NCBI GenBank assembly: GCA_038225555.1
Contig: JBBRRB010000012.1
Coordinates: 1 to 64,000, forward strand
DNA from: JANXQZ01 sp038225555
GTDB taxonomy: Bacteria; Acidobacteriota; Terriglobia; Bryobacterales; Bryobacteraceae
Direction of reading: 5' to 3'
DNA length: 64,000 nt
Below, in pieces: positions 52,001-59,560 of this stretch. The position numbers were made by a program, and so were the translations under genes. How positions within the stretch are numbered: the stretch's first letter is position 1; each line of letters starts with the position of its first letter. A model generated the notes under the pieces. That model searched no databases, was not told the origin of the DNA, and worked only from the letters and a program-made list of their open reading frames with translations.

Positions 52001-52626
52001 TGGCGAAGTTCCTCAAGGTGAAGGCTGTCTGGCAGTTCTTCGAGGCCGAGCGCGACGGCAATCGAATTCACCTCTTCGCTCCCGGCGGCGCATCGCCCAT
52101 CCATATATTCTCGTTCGGGCGTCAGCCTCGAGAAGACGGGTTGTGTCTGAGCGATTATATTCTCGACGCCGACGCTTCCGGACGTCGAGACCATCTCGCA
52201 TTGTTCGTGGTGACGGCGGGCGCGGGTATTCGCGAGCATGCGGACGAGGCGAAAGCGGCGGGCGAGTTCTTCAAGATGCACGCCCTGCAGGCTCTGGCTC
52301 TAGAAACCGCCGAAGGCACCGCAGAGTGGCTACACAGGCGCATTCGGGAAGACTGGGGTTTTCCTGACTCGCCTGCCATGACAATGCAAGAGCGTTTCAC
52401 ATCCCGATACCAAGGCAAGCGTTACAGCTTCGGCTATCCAGCCTGCCCCAATCTGAACGATCAACAGGGGATCTGGAAGCTTCTCCAGCCCGACGATATC
52501 GGCGTTCGCCTCACGGACGAGATGATGATGGACCCTGAAGCCAGCGTTAGCGCGCTCGTGTTCCATCACCCTGACTGCGCATATTTCACGGCGAGCGAAG
52601 TCGAAGAGCCCGCGCTGGTCGGTTAG
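49081..52626 (+). CDS. metH: Cobalamin-dependent methionine synthase
   Basis: This 1181-residue cytosolic enzyme transfers methyl from methyltetrahydrofolate through cobalamin to homocysteine. Four modules are present in order. The homocysteine domain has DGAMGTMI, a Cys in GLNCATG and GGCCGTTPEH as zinc ligands near 291-295. The folate domain is at about 325-600 (ERTNVIGSRLF). The B12 cap and Rossmann domain follow with the DxHxxG base-off motif DVHDIGKN at about 751-758. The AdoMet reactivation domain is about 880-1181 (GYPACPNL, RLTDEMMMDPEASVS). The usual length is about 1200. It starts with GTG at 49081. No cobalamin riboswitch fits in the 11-bp gap. Confidence 0.96.
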   Translation: MIKPDRIKALIEALDTRILVIDGAMGTMIHQEPLSIETDFLGRENCPEILVVTRPELIRNIHRAYLAAGADIVETDTFGGTPLVLSEFNLRDRTHELNVKAVQLAREAADEFSTPDKPRFVAGSMGPTTKDLNVTVTTTFETMRSNYYEQARALIDGGADLLLVETVFDTGSLKAALLAIDQLQTEIGQFIPVMASVTIERNGTMLAGQGIDALYASIANHNLLAVGLNCATGPDLMTDYIRTLSEMSAYRISCYPNAGLPNSDGKFGETPESLAAQLEKFADHGWLNIVGGCCGTTPEHIQAIATMVKTKQPRPLKASDHRAYYSNKELVEAEESNRPLIVGERTNVIGSRLFKNMVAEEKWEEATEIARWQIRNGAHVVDVCLQSSDRDEMADIPFFYEKLIRKIKAPIMIDTTDPKGIELALTYCQGKSIINSINLEDGEEKFERICPMAKVYGAALVVGTIDEDKLQAQAFTRERKLAVAQRSVKLLTEKYGIEPEDIIIDPLVFPCATGDENYIGGAVETIEAIRLIKDRIPFVKTILGVSNISFGLPASAREVVNSVFLYYCTKAGLDLAIVNAERLERFASIPPEERRLAESLLFNTPGIDMHGVPEDWRLQSREEKAAVNQLHIAAIAEHFRGASKKEKKKAADLPLDQRLGNYIIEGTKDGLVADLDRKMAEGVAPLDIINGPLMTGMAEVGRLFNNNELIVAEVLQSAEAMKAGVNHLEKFMEKADTAARGKIVLATVKGDVHDIGKNLVEIILGNNGYDVINLGIKVPPEDLIKAYNEHKPDVIGLSGLLVKSAHQMVTTAGDLRDHGIRVPLLVGGAALSEKFTKTKIAPAYAAPTLYAKDAMTGLRLMNEMMDASTRDQILKSHTYGELVEEPAGVSEPIVLAGQARSRKVRPDLPIPPAPYLDRRLRDVPNLPELWSYINPYMLYGRHLGFKGNFEKLLAERDTKALKLFHDMEQVKTAVAKFLKVKAVWQFFEAERDGNRIHLFAPGGASPIHIFSFGRQPREDGLCLSDYILDADASGRRDHLALFVVTAGAGIREHADEAKAAGEFFKMHALQALALETAEGTAEWLHRRIREDWGFPDSPAMTMQERFTSRYQGKRYSFGYPACPNLNDQQGIWKLLQPDDIGVRLTDEMMMDPEASVSALVFHHPDCAYFTASEVEEPALVG

Positions 52627-52655
52627 GCCCGCTGTATGTGTATAATCGGAGGTTC

Positions 52656-53366
52656 ATGCTCGAGTCCTTTGGCGTTTCAGACCCAGGCTCGGTCCGAGCG
52701 AACAACGAAGATTACTATCTGATCCTCCAAGATAGAGGACTCTATCTGGTCGCGGATGGTATGGGGGGTGCCCAGGCTGGTGAGCACGCCTCGCGTTTGG
52801 CTGCCGAGACCGTCGCACAATATTTTAGCTCGAGCGATCACCACGATTCTACGGCTCTGGCCGAGTCGTTCGAGGAGGCGAATCGGACTGTCATGGGCGC
52901 AGCCTCGAAAGACCCCGCTCTGGACGGCATGGGCACTACTTTGGTAGCCGCCCTTGAAGCGGGTCACGAGATACTAATCGCGAGCGTGGGCGACAGCCGC
53001 GCCTATCTTTTCGAGAATGGCCGCCTCACCGCCATTACCGAGGATCAGACTTGGGTGAACGAGGTGGGCCGCCGCCTGGGCATCGACGAAACCAGCCTCA
53101 AGCATCACCCGATGAAACATGTGCTCACGATGGCAATCGGCGTGGGTCCTCAGCTTCGCGTTCACTCCTATAATCAGCCGCAAAGGCCTGGCACCCAGAT
53201 CCTGCTGTGCAGCGATGGCTTGCACGGAGTTGTGGACGCTGAAACGATTTCGGCTGCGCTGGCCCAGGATGTATCGCTGGAACAGAAATGCCTGGGACTG
53301 ATCTCGGCGGCGAAGGCCAACGGAGCGCCCGATAATGTCACGGCGGTCTTGATTCGGTGCGCGTAA
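52656..53366 (+). CDS. PP2C-type serine/threonine phosphatase (PppA/Stp1-like)
   Basis: This 236-residue protein starts at ATG 52656 behind a strong CGGAGG site; an upstream in-frame GTG at 52638 lacks one. PP2C motifs are SDPGSVRANNEDYY, LVADGMGGAQAGEHAS, GMGTTLVAA, ASVGDSRAYLF, TEDQTWVN, LLCSDGLHGVV and GAPDNVTAVLI. The metal-binding Asp residues are intact. It would reverse Ser/Thr phosphorylation by Hanks-type kinases, none of which is in the window. Confidence 0.92.
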   Translation: MLESFGVSDPGSVRANNEDYYLILQDRGLYLVADGMGGAQAGEHASRLAAETVAQYFSSSDHHDSTALAESFEEANRTVMGAASKDPALDGMGTTLVAALEAGHEILIASVGDSRAYLFENGRLTAITEDQTWVNEVGRRLGIDETSLKHHPMKHVLTMAIGVGPQLRVHSYNQPQRPGTQILLCSDGLHGVVDAETISAALAQDVSLEQKCLGLISAAKANGAPDNVTAVLIRCA

Positions 53367-53373
53367 GATTGAG

Positions 53374-53841
53374 ATGAGCGATTCTCCCGTTGACCGGTCT
53401 GTATTGCTGCTGCATCTGGATTACACGGCTTGGGCCAGCGGTTTGCTTCTGGATGCCTGCACGAAGTTAGAGAAACCCGAGGCTGTGGTCACGCTGCGGC
53501 ACATCTATTATGCAGATCGAGTTTGGTTGGCGCGTCTGGAAGGGAGGGTGCAGGTATTTCAGGATGATCCCGAGCCTGGGCTCGACGATTTGAAGCAGGT
53601 TTGGCCGACGCTTCTGGCTCGCTTTCGCGAGTTCGTGTCCGGGTGGCCGAATGAGTTACTTTCCTCCGAACTCACCTATACGAATATGAAGGGCGAGGCG
53701 CATTCGGTGGCGCGTTGGAAGGTTTTGCTGCATGTGGTGAATCACGGGACGCTGCATCGCGGTCAGGTGATGGCGATGATTCGGCAGATGGGTCATCAGC
53801 CTCCGGCTACTGATCTGATCTATTTTTATTTGCGAGCTTGA
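53374..53841 (+). CDS. DinB-family protein
   Basis: This 155-residue four-helix-bundle protein has a first-helix His region (LLHLDYTAWASGLLLDAC), LRHIYYADRVWLARLEG and HVVNHGTLHRGQVMAMIRQMG, the spaced His metal ligands of DinB/YfiT-type hydrolases or thiol transferases. Metal is probably Ni or Zn. It follows the phosphatase gene by seven bases and converges with soxR. Function is unknown; many family members act in thiol or stress metabolism. Confidence 0.87.
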   Translation: MSDSPVDRSVLLLHLDYTAWASGLLLDACTKLEKPEAVVTLRHIYYADRVWLARLEGRVQVFQDDPEPGLDDLKQVWPTLLARFREFVSGWPNELLSSELTYTNMKGEAHSVARWKVLLHVVNHGTLHRGQVMAMIRQMGHQPPATDLIYFYLRA

Positions 53842-53845
53842 GGAT

Positions 53846-54295
53846 TTATCCAGCTTTTTTGTCGCCGATCCAGTAGCGAGGACCGGGACCAAGTCGGCTG
53901 GCGCGATCACCTGGGTTGGCAAGTTGACAATCCTTCAATGACAGACAGCCGCAACCAATGCAGCGCGTAAGACCCGCCCGGAGACGCTCCAGTTCGGCGA
54001 TCCGCTCATCGATGCGCTTGGTCCAACTCGCAGAGATTTTCGCCCAATCCGAACGTTCGGGAACGCGGTTTTCCGGCAACCTCGCCAGTTCTGCGGCAAT
54101 CTCGTCGAGCGTTAGACCCATGCGCTGAGCGAAGACGACGAAGGCGATCCGGCGAAGAACCGCCCTGGGATACCGGCGGTGGCCCGATCCGGCTCGATCA
54201 GACTTGATCAGACCTCGTTCTTCATAGAAACGGAGTGCCGACGCAGCAACGCCGCTTCGGCGCGAAACCTCGGAAATCGTAAGCAGGCCGGACAT
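53846..54295 (-). CDS. soxR: Redox-sensing MerR-family regulator SoxR
   Basis: This 149-residue protein starts at ATG 54295. The MerR winged helix-turn-helix is at about 5-72 (LTISEVSRRSGVAASALRFYEERGLI), then a coiled dimer helix, and the 2Fe-2S ligand motif CIGCGCLSLKDC with four cysteines near residue 118-129. SoxR is activated by oxidised or nitrosylated clusters, often by redox-cycling compounds, and turns on promoters with a 19-20 bp spacer. It is divergent from the SDR gene, whose promoter has that geometry. An upstream in-frame ATG at 54334 would lie in the operator. Confidence 0.93.
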   Translation of the reverse strand: MSGLLTISEVSRRSGVAASALRFYEERGLIKSDRAGSGHRRYPRAVLRRIAFVVFAQRMGLTLDEIAAELARLPENRVPERSDWAKISASWTKRIDERIAELERLRAGLTRCIGCGCLSLKDCQLANPGDRASRLGPGPRYWIGDKKAG

Positions 54296-54318
54296 TTTGG
54301 GAGATCTCAATTTTGCGC

Positions 54319-54349
54319 TTGACTTAAAGTTCACTTTAACTTGTAGTCT
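54319..54349 (+). promoter_or_regulatory. SoxR-type operator and promoter, 19-bp spacer
   Basis: A -35 element TTGACT (54319-54324) and a -10 element TAGTCT (54344-54349) are separated by 19 bp, the overlong spacing used by MerR-family activators. Between them is a dyad, TTAAAGT-TC-ACTTTAA (54324-54339), similar in layout to the E. coli SoxR box. The expected start point is about 54355-54357, on the ATG of the SDR gene, so the mRNA should be leaderless. The site also lies just upstream of soxR and may autoregulate it. Confidence 0.72.
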
Positions 54350-54355
54350 GGGCGT

Positions 54356-55045
54356 ATGTCAATCTTTAACGATGTTCGAATCGCCATCACTGGCGGCACT
54401 TCGGGCCTTGGCTTAGCCCTCGTCCGCGAACTCTCGAGTCGCGGGGCGAAAATCGCGTTCGTCGCGCGCAAACGGGACGGAGTGGAACGTGTAATCCAAG
54501 AGCTCCCGGCCTCGACAGGGATAGTCGGCGACGTGTCTTTGAAACTGCATATTCATCCCATTGCATTGCAGATCTTGGGCGCGCTGGGAGGACTCGACGT
54601 TCTTATCAACAACGCGTCCGACCTGGGACCGGCACCCTTGCGACTGCTTGCCGACACGGACTGCGAAGATGTTGAACGCGCACTCGCGGCGAATGTCCTG
54701 GGACCGTTCCGTCTGACGAAGGCGCTGCTCGGTTCCTTAGCCGCCTCCGCCCGGGAAGGTCGCGGAGCCGCCGTGATAAATGTAACTAGCGATGCCGCCA
54801 TTGCGGCGTACCCGCGTTGGGGCGCCTATGGCGCAAGCAAGGCAGCACTGCTTCACATGAGCCGCATCTGGGACGAGGAGCTCAGCTTGGACGGCGTCAG
54901 AATTCTTTCAATCGATCCAGGCGATATGGATACACCGCTGCACTCAGCCGCCGTACCCGATGCAGACCCCTCAACGTTAAAGAGCCCCGACGTTGCGGCT
55001 CGCGAGTTCGCCGACACAGTGGCGGCCGTGCTGGCAGGCAGATGA
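54356..55045 (+). CDS. Short-chain dehydrogenase/reductase
   Basis: This 229-residue NAD(P)-dependent oxidoreductase has the nucleotide motif TGGTSGLG (about 12-19), NNAS, the Ser in NVTSDAA, active-site YGASKAAL and DPGDMDT. It starts at ATG 54356 with no ribosome site, directly at the predicted transcription start. SoxR control suggests a role in detoxifying or reducing redox-active small molecules; the substrate is unknown. It overlaps the QueA-like gene by ATGA. Confidence 0.88.
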   Translation: MSIFNDVRIAITGGTSGLGLALVRELSSRGAKIAFVARKRDGVERVIQELPASTGIVGDVSLKLHIHPIALQILGALGGLDVLINNASDLGPAPLRLLADTDCEDVERALAANVLGPFRLTKALLGSLAASAREGRGAAVINVTSDAAIAAYPRWGAYGASKAALLHMSRIWDEELSLDGVRILSIDPGDMDTPLHSAAVPDADPSTLKSPDVAAREFADTVAAVLAGR

Positions 55046-56094
55046 TCGCCGCCAGTGTTCCAGTCCAACGCCCGCCCGAGGCCAAGCTATTGACCGTTGA
55101 TCGCCGCGGCAAGATTGAGCACCGGGCACGCGCCGAGTTCGCGAATCTATTGCGCCCGAATGATGTGGTGATTGCGAACGATGCTGCAACCTTGCCAGCG
55201 AGTCTTTTCGGACGGCATAGCCGTACTGGCAGCCAAATTGAAGTGCGTCTCGCGGGCCGTGACTCGCTCGACCTAGTCAAGCAATTCTCAGCGATTGTCT
55301 TTGGGGCTGGCGACTTCCGCACGCGCACGGAGGATCGGCCGAAGCCGCCAACGTTGCTGCCTGGCGACCGAGTGGATTTTGGCTCGCTGCAGGGGAACGT
55401 CATGCGATTGCTGAATCATCCGCGCCTCATCCTGCTGCAATTCGACGGTTCGCCGCGGAAGATATGGGAAGGGCTGGCTCGGCTCGGGCGGCCCATTCAG
55501 TACGCACACATTCCGACCCCGCTCGCCATTTGGGATACTTGGACACCGATAGCCGGTCCGCCAGTCGCATTCGAGCCGCCGTCCGCCGGTTTTGTCCTCG
55601 ACTGGAGCACGCTCGCCTCTATGAACACGCGGGGGATTCGCTTTGGGACTATCACGCATGCAGCCGGGCTCTCGTCGACTGGCGATCCAGAGCTGGACGC
55701 GCAGTTGCCCTTGCCCGAGCCGTACCGGATTCCAAGATCAACGGCGCTGCTCATAGAGCACGCTCAAGCGACGCATGGACGAGTGATTGCGATCGGCACA
55801 ACGGTTGTCCGGGCGCTGGAACATGCTGCGGCAATCTCCAGCCTCCTCCGCGCAGGCGAGGGGTTGGCAACGCAGAGACTCGGCGCATTCAGCCGGCTCC
55901 GCATGGTGGATGGAATCCTCTCTGGCACGCACGAGCGAGGCACCAGCCACCACGAGCTGCTGCGCGCGTTCGTCGATGACGAAACACTTTCTCGGGTGGA
56001 CCAGGAGTTGGACATCCGCGACTACCGCACACATGAGTTTGGCGATTCAGTATTTGTCGAGAAAGCCGACGTATTCTATGAATGTGGGTATTAG
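55042..56094 (+). CDS. QueA-like S-adenosylmethionine:tRNA ribosyltransferase-isomerase family protein
   Basis: This 350-residue protein starts at ATG 55042 overlapping the SDR stop. It follows the QueA pattern: an N-terminal NDAATLPASLFGRH segment, PIQYAHIPTPLAIWDTWTPIAG in place of the common YA-x5-GSVAAPTAGLHF, and GTTVVRALE, then GTHERGTSHHELLRAF near the end. QueA makes epoxyqueuosine in tRNA. Several motif positions differ from classic QueA (for example DWSTLASMNTRGI instead of the GLHFT region). This may therefore be a QueA-like paralogue with another AdoMet ribosyl-transfer role, in keeping with its SoxR/SDR context. No other queuosine gene is nearby. Confidence 0.72.
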   Translation: MIAASVPVQRPPEAKLLTVDRRGKIEHRARAEFANLLRPNDVVIANDAATLPASLFGRHSRTGSQIEVRLAGRDSLDLVKQFSAIVFGAGDFRTRTEDRPKPPTLLPGDRVDFGSLQGNVMRLLNHPRLILLQFDGSPRKIWEGLARLGRPIQYAHIPTPLAIWDTWTPIAGPPVAFEPPSAGFVLDWSTLASMNTRGIRFGTITHAAGLSSTGDPELDAQLPLPEPYRIPRSTALLIEHAQATHGRVIAIGTTVVRALEHAAAISSLLRAGEGLATQRLGAFSRLRMVDGILSGTHERGTSHHELLRAFVDDETLSRVDQELDIRDYRTHEFGDSVFVEKADVFYECGY

Positions 56095-56377
56095 CTCGAC
56101 GGTCCAGCGAACCGATCAGCTTCAACAGCCGTACCCGTCCAAACCGATCTATCTCTGCATCGAAGTGTTGTCTCCAGGGGACCGCTTTAGCGAGACCGAG
56201 GCCAAGTGCGAAGCGTATCACGCATGGGGAGTAAGCTATTGTTGGATCATCGATCCGGAGAAACGCTTAGCCTGGGAGCATGCCGCCACTGACCGCCCGC
56301 GTCAGGTTCAAGAAGGTGGCCGGATCTCGACGCAACATCTGGCCGTGAGCCTGGAAGACCTTTTTACTGGATTCTAA
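56078..56377 (+). pseudogene. Uma2-like protein, C-terminal fragment
   Basis: This 99-residue frame reads PIYLCIEVLSPGDRFSETEAKCEAYHAWGV, YCWIIDPEKRLAWEH and SLEDLFTGF, the C-terminal half of a Uma2/DUF820 PD-(D/E)XK protein (catalytic-type E-V-L-S and W-I-ID-P region). The N-terminal half, including the PD motif, is absent, and the frame begins inside the QueA-like gene. It is a truncated remnant, the second in this window. Expression from the upstream operon as a short protein cannot be ruled out. Confidence 0.6.
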
Positions 56378-56405
56378 CGTACAATTAAAGTAACCTGGAT
56401 CACGA

Positions 56406-59400
56406 ATGTTGAGATGGTGTTTTGCCCTCGCGGCAGCCTGCTTATGCCACGCTAGCCCCGTCGATTTCGATCGCGAGATTAGGCCAATCTTGTCTGATCG
56501 CTGCTTCGCGTGTCACGGCCCCGATGAAAAGCAGCGCATGGCGAACCTGCGGCTCGATCTAAAAGCCGGCCCTGAACTCATCGTCCCAGGCGACGCAGCA
56601 CGCAGCAAGTTATACCAGCGCATCACTCATCCCAAGCTGCGCATGCCGCCGGTGAGTGCCGGTCCAGCGTTGACCTCCAAGCAAACCGAACTGATCAAGC
56701 GCTGGATCGACGAAGGCGGGAAGTGGGAGCTGCATTGGGCATATCAGCCGCCCCAGCGTCCCGGCGAGCCTGCGGTGAAAAACAAAGGATGGATCCGCAA
56801 CCCGATCGATAGCTTCATACTTGCTCGTCTTGAAAAAGAAGGACTGAAGCCATCGCCCGATGCTGACAAAACTACTCTGCTCCGTCGCGTAACGTTCGAC
56901 CTGACCGGGATCCCGCCCACTCCCTCAGAAATCGACGCATACATTGCCGACAAGTCGCCGCAAGCGTATGAGCATCGGGTCACTGCGCTTCTGAACTCTC
57001 CCCGATATGGCGAGCGCATGGCGATGCAGTGGATGGATTTCGCTCGCTACGCCGATACGCACGGGTACCACATCGACAGCCATCGCGAGCAGTGGCACTG
57101 GCGCGATTGGGTGATCGACGCCTTTAATACCAACAAGCCCTATGATCGATTCATCGTCGAGCAACTGGCTGGCGACCTGCTTCCGAATGCGACTCTCGAT
57201 CAGAAGATCGCGACGGGATTCAACCGCAACCACATGATCAATTTCGAGGGCGGAGCGATCGAGGAAGAATATCAGAATGAGTACGTGATCGATCGGGTGG
57301 AGACGACATCCGCCGCCTTCATGGGTCTGACCATGGGTTGCGCCCGCTGCCACGATCACAAATACGACCCGATCACGCAGAAGGATTTTTATAGGTTCTA
57401 TGCGTTCTTTAATACGATCCCCGAGAAGGGCCTGGATGGACAGAAGGGCAATGCCGCCCCGTTTTTACAGCTTCCCAGTCGGGAGCAGGCCGCCCGACTA
57501 GCGGAAGTTGAGCGATCGCTCAAGTCCGCGGAAGACGCGTTTTCGGAAATTGAGGCCGCGAAACTCCAAACAGAATGGGAGACGGGCCACGCTGCTGACC
57601 TCCGCCAAGCCTCGGCAAACGGACTCATCGCCCACTATGAATTCGATGGCGGCCTGACGGATTCATCGGGCCACTACCAGCGCGGGCGTGTTCTTAAGGG
57701 TGAACCCACGTTCCCCGCCGGCATCGTGGACAAAGCGGCCGATTTCGATGGAGAGACCCACGTTAACTTCGGCAATGTAGCGGATTTTGATCGCGACCGT
57801 CCGTTCTCAATAGCGGCGTGGGTGCGATCAAACGGGATTCTCGAAATGCCCGTACTGCTGAAGATCGCCGATCCGGCAAGCAGGCGCGGTTTCGAACTGT
57901 ACTTCGACGAAGCGATTCCTGTGGGTGACCTTCGTCGCGGCGCGCGCATCGGATTTCGCCTGACACATCAGTGGCCGGACAATCTGCTAGACATCCGAAC
58001 TGTGGATCGCCTGCCCTCCACCTCAAAGGATTCTACTCCGCGTCCTTGGTATCACGTAACGGTGAACTACGACGGGTCGGGGAAAGCATCCGGCCTGAGC
58101 ATGCTGATTAATGGCAGGCGAGTCAAACTCGACGTCTTGAACGACCGGCTTACAGGCTCGGTTCAAAACGCGAGTTCGCTGGAGATTGGGAACAAGTTGG
58201 CGGGGCGTCCCTACAAAGGCCAAGTGGACGATTTGCGCATCTATGATCGCCAGCTCAGTGCAGAAGAAGTCGGCGACCTGGTGAACGCTCAACCTGCGCG
58301 CGCGTCCCTGTGGCTAGCTCCAGAGAAGCGATCCAAGGATCAGGCTTTCCGGCTAAGGGATTATTTCCTGACCTATCACGCGCCGGAGCGCACACGCAGT
58401 CTTTATGCAGCGATCAATCAGTTAAAGGCAGAGCAGAGGCGTCTCGATGCGGAGATTCCCACCACGATGGTGATGGCCGAGTCCGAAAAGCCGCGCGATA
58501 CGTGGGTGCTCGGGCGCGGCGACTACCGCAATCATGGCGAGAAAGTCACGCCTGGCGTGCCCGCAGTGCTTCCCCCTCTGCCCAAAGATGCTCCGCTGAA
58601 CCGCCTGACTCTTGCAACGTGGCTGACCGATCCGTCTCATCCGCTTACGTCGCGAGTTGCCATCAACCATTTTTGGCAAATGTACTTTGGCACAGGGCTG
58701 GTGAAGACCTCCGAGAATTTTGGCTCGCAAGGCGATCCGCCATCGAACCCCGAACTGCTGGATTGGTTGGCGACTGAATTTATCCGGACCGGCTGGGATG
58801 TGAAGGGCATGCAACGTTTGATTCTGACCTCAGCCGCGTACAGGCAGTCATCCAAAGTCAGCCGGGAACTGCTCGAGCGGGATCCCGAGAATCGATTGCT
58901 GGCGCGGGGCCCGCGTTTTCGGCTGCCCGGCGAGATGCTGCGCGATAATGCGCTCGCTGTCAGCGGACTGCTCAACGAAAAAGTGGGCGGCCCCAGTGTC
59001 TATCCATACCAGCCGAAAGGCCTTTGGGAAGAGATCGCTTACGGGGACGTGTTCTCGGCTCAAACATACTCGCCGAGCCATGGCCAGGATCTCTATCGCC
59101 GCAGCATGTACGATTTTTGGAAGCGCACCAGTCCGCCTCCGTCGCTCACTGCGTTCGATGCGCCGGATCGGGAAAAGTGCAGCGCGCGTCGAACGATTAC
59201 GAATACGCCGTTGCAGGCCCTGGCGCTTTTAAACGACCCGACCTTTGTGGAGTCGGCGCGCGCACTTGCTCAGCGCACCTTGCAGGAAGCCGGAAAGGAT
59301 CCCAACCAGCGCGTCGCGTATGCGTTCCGGCTCGCAACAGGGCGCACCCCCGAGACGCGCGAGATCGCAACGTTGCGAGACTTGGCGAAGGCAGAACTCG

Positions 59401-59552
59401 CGCAATATCGTGGGAATCGGGGCGAGGCACTGAAGCTATTGAAAGTGGGCGAATCGCAGTACGACACCAAACTCGACAGCGCTGAGTTGGCCGCTTGGAC
59501 CACGGTGGCGAGCGCCATCCTAAACCTGGACGAGACGATCACGAAGGAGTAA
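56406..59552 (+). CDS. PSCyt1/DUF1549/DUF1553 protein with LamG domain
   Basis: This 1048-residue exported protein has a signal peptide (about 1-17). A cytochrome-c-like PSCyt1 domain follows with CFACHGPDEKQRMANLRLD (CxxCH, about 34-38), then DUF1549 (PSCyt2, about 130-350, including CARCHDHKYDPI). A LamG/concanavalin-like domain (about 410-640) and DUF1553 (PSD1, about 740-1030; LNRLTLATWLTDPSHPLTSRVAINHFWQMYFG) complete it. Such proteins are hallmarks of Planctomycetes, Verrucomicrobia and Acidobacteria and are linked to polysaccharide breakdown by association. The next gene is its usual DUF1501 partner, 8 bp downstream. Confidence 0.92.
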   Translation: MLRWCFALAAACLCHASPVDFDREIRPILSDRCFACHGPDEKQRMANLRLDLKAGPELIVPGDAARSKLYQRITHPKLRMPPVSAGPALTSKQTELIKRWIDEGGKWELHWAYQPPQRPGEPAVKNKGWIRNPIDSFILARLEKEGLKPSPDADKTTLLRRVTFDLTGIPPTPSEIDAYIADKSPQAYEHRVTALLNSPRYGERMAMQWMDFARYADTHGYHIDSHREQWHWRDWVIDAFNTNKPYDRFIVEQLAGDLLPNATLDQKIATGFNRNHMINFEGGAIEEEYQNEYVIDRVETTSAAFMGLTMGCARCHDHKYDPITQKDFYRFYAFFNTIPEKGLDGQKGNAAPFLQLPSREQAARLAEVERSLKSAEDAFSEIEAAKLQTEWETGHAADLRQASANGLIAHYEFDGGLTDSSGHYQRGRVLKGEPTFPAGIVDKAADFDGETHVNFGNVADFDRDRPFSIAAWVRSNGILEMPVLLKIADPASRRGFELYFDEAIPVGDLRRGARIGFRLTHQWPDNLLDIRTVDRLPSTSKDSTPRPWYHVTVNYDGSGKASGLSMLINGRRVKLDVLNDRLTGSVQNASSLEIGNKLAGRPYKGQVDDLRIYDRQLSAEEVGDLVNAQPARASLWLAPEKRSKDQAFRLRDYFLTYHAPERTRSLYAAINQLKAEQRRLDAEIPTTMVMAESEKPRDTWVLGRGDYRNHGEKVTPGVPAVLPPLPKDAPLNRLTLATWLTDPSHPLTSRVAINHFWQMYFGTGLVKTSENFGSQGDPPSNPELLDWLATEFIRTGWDVKGMQRLILTSAAYRQSSKVSRELLERDPENRLLARGPRFRLPGEMLRDNALAVSGLLNEKVGGPSVYPYQPKGLWEEIAYGDVFSAQTYSPSHGQDLYRRSMYDFWKRTSPPPSLTAFDAPDREKCSARRTITNTPLQALALLNDPTFVESARALAQRTLQEAGKDPNQRVAYAFRLATGRTPETREIATLRDLAKAELAQYRGNRGEALKLLKVGESQYDTKLDSAELAAWTTVASAILNLDETITKE

Positions 59553-59560
59553 CGGCGCGA

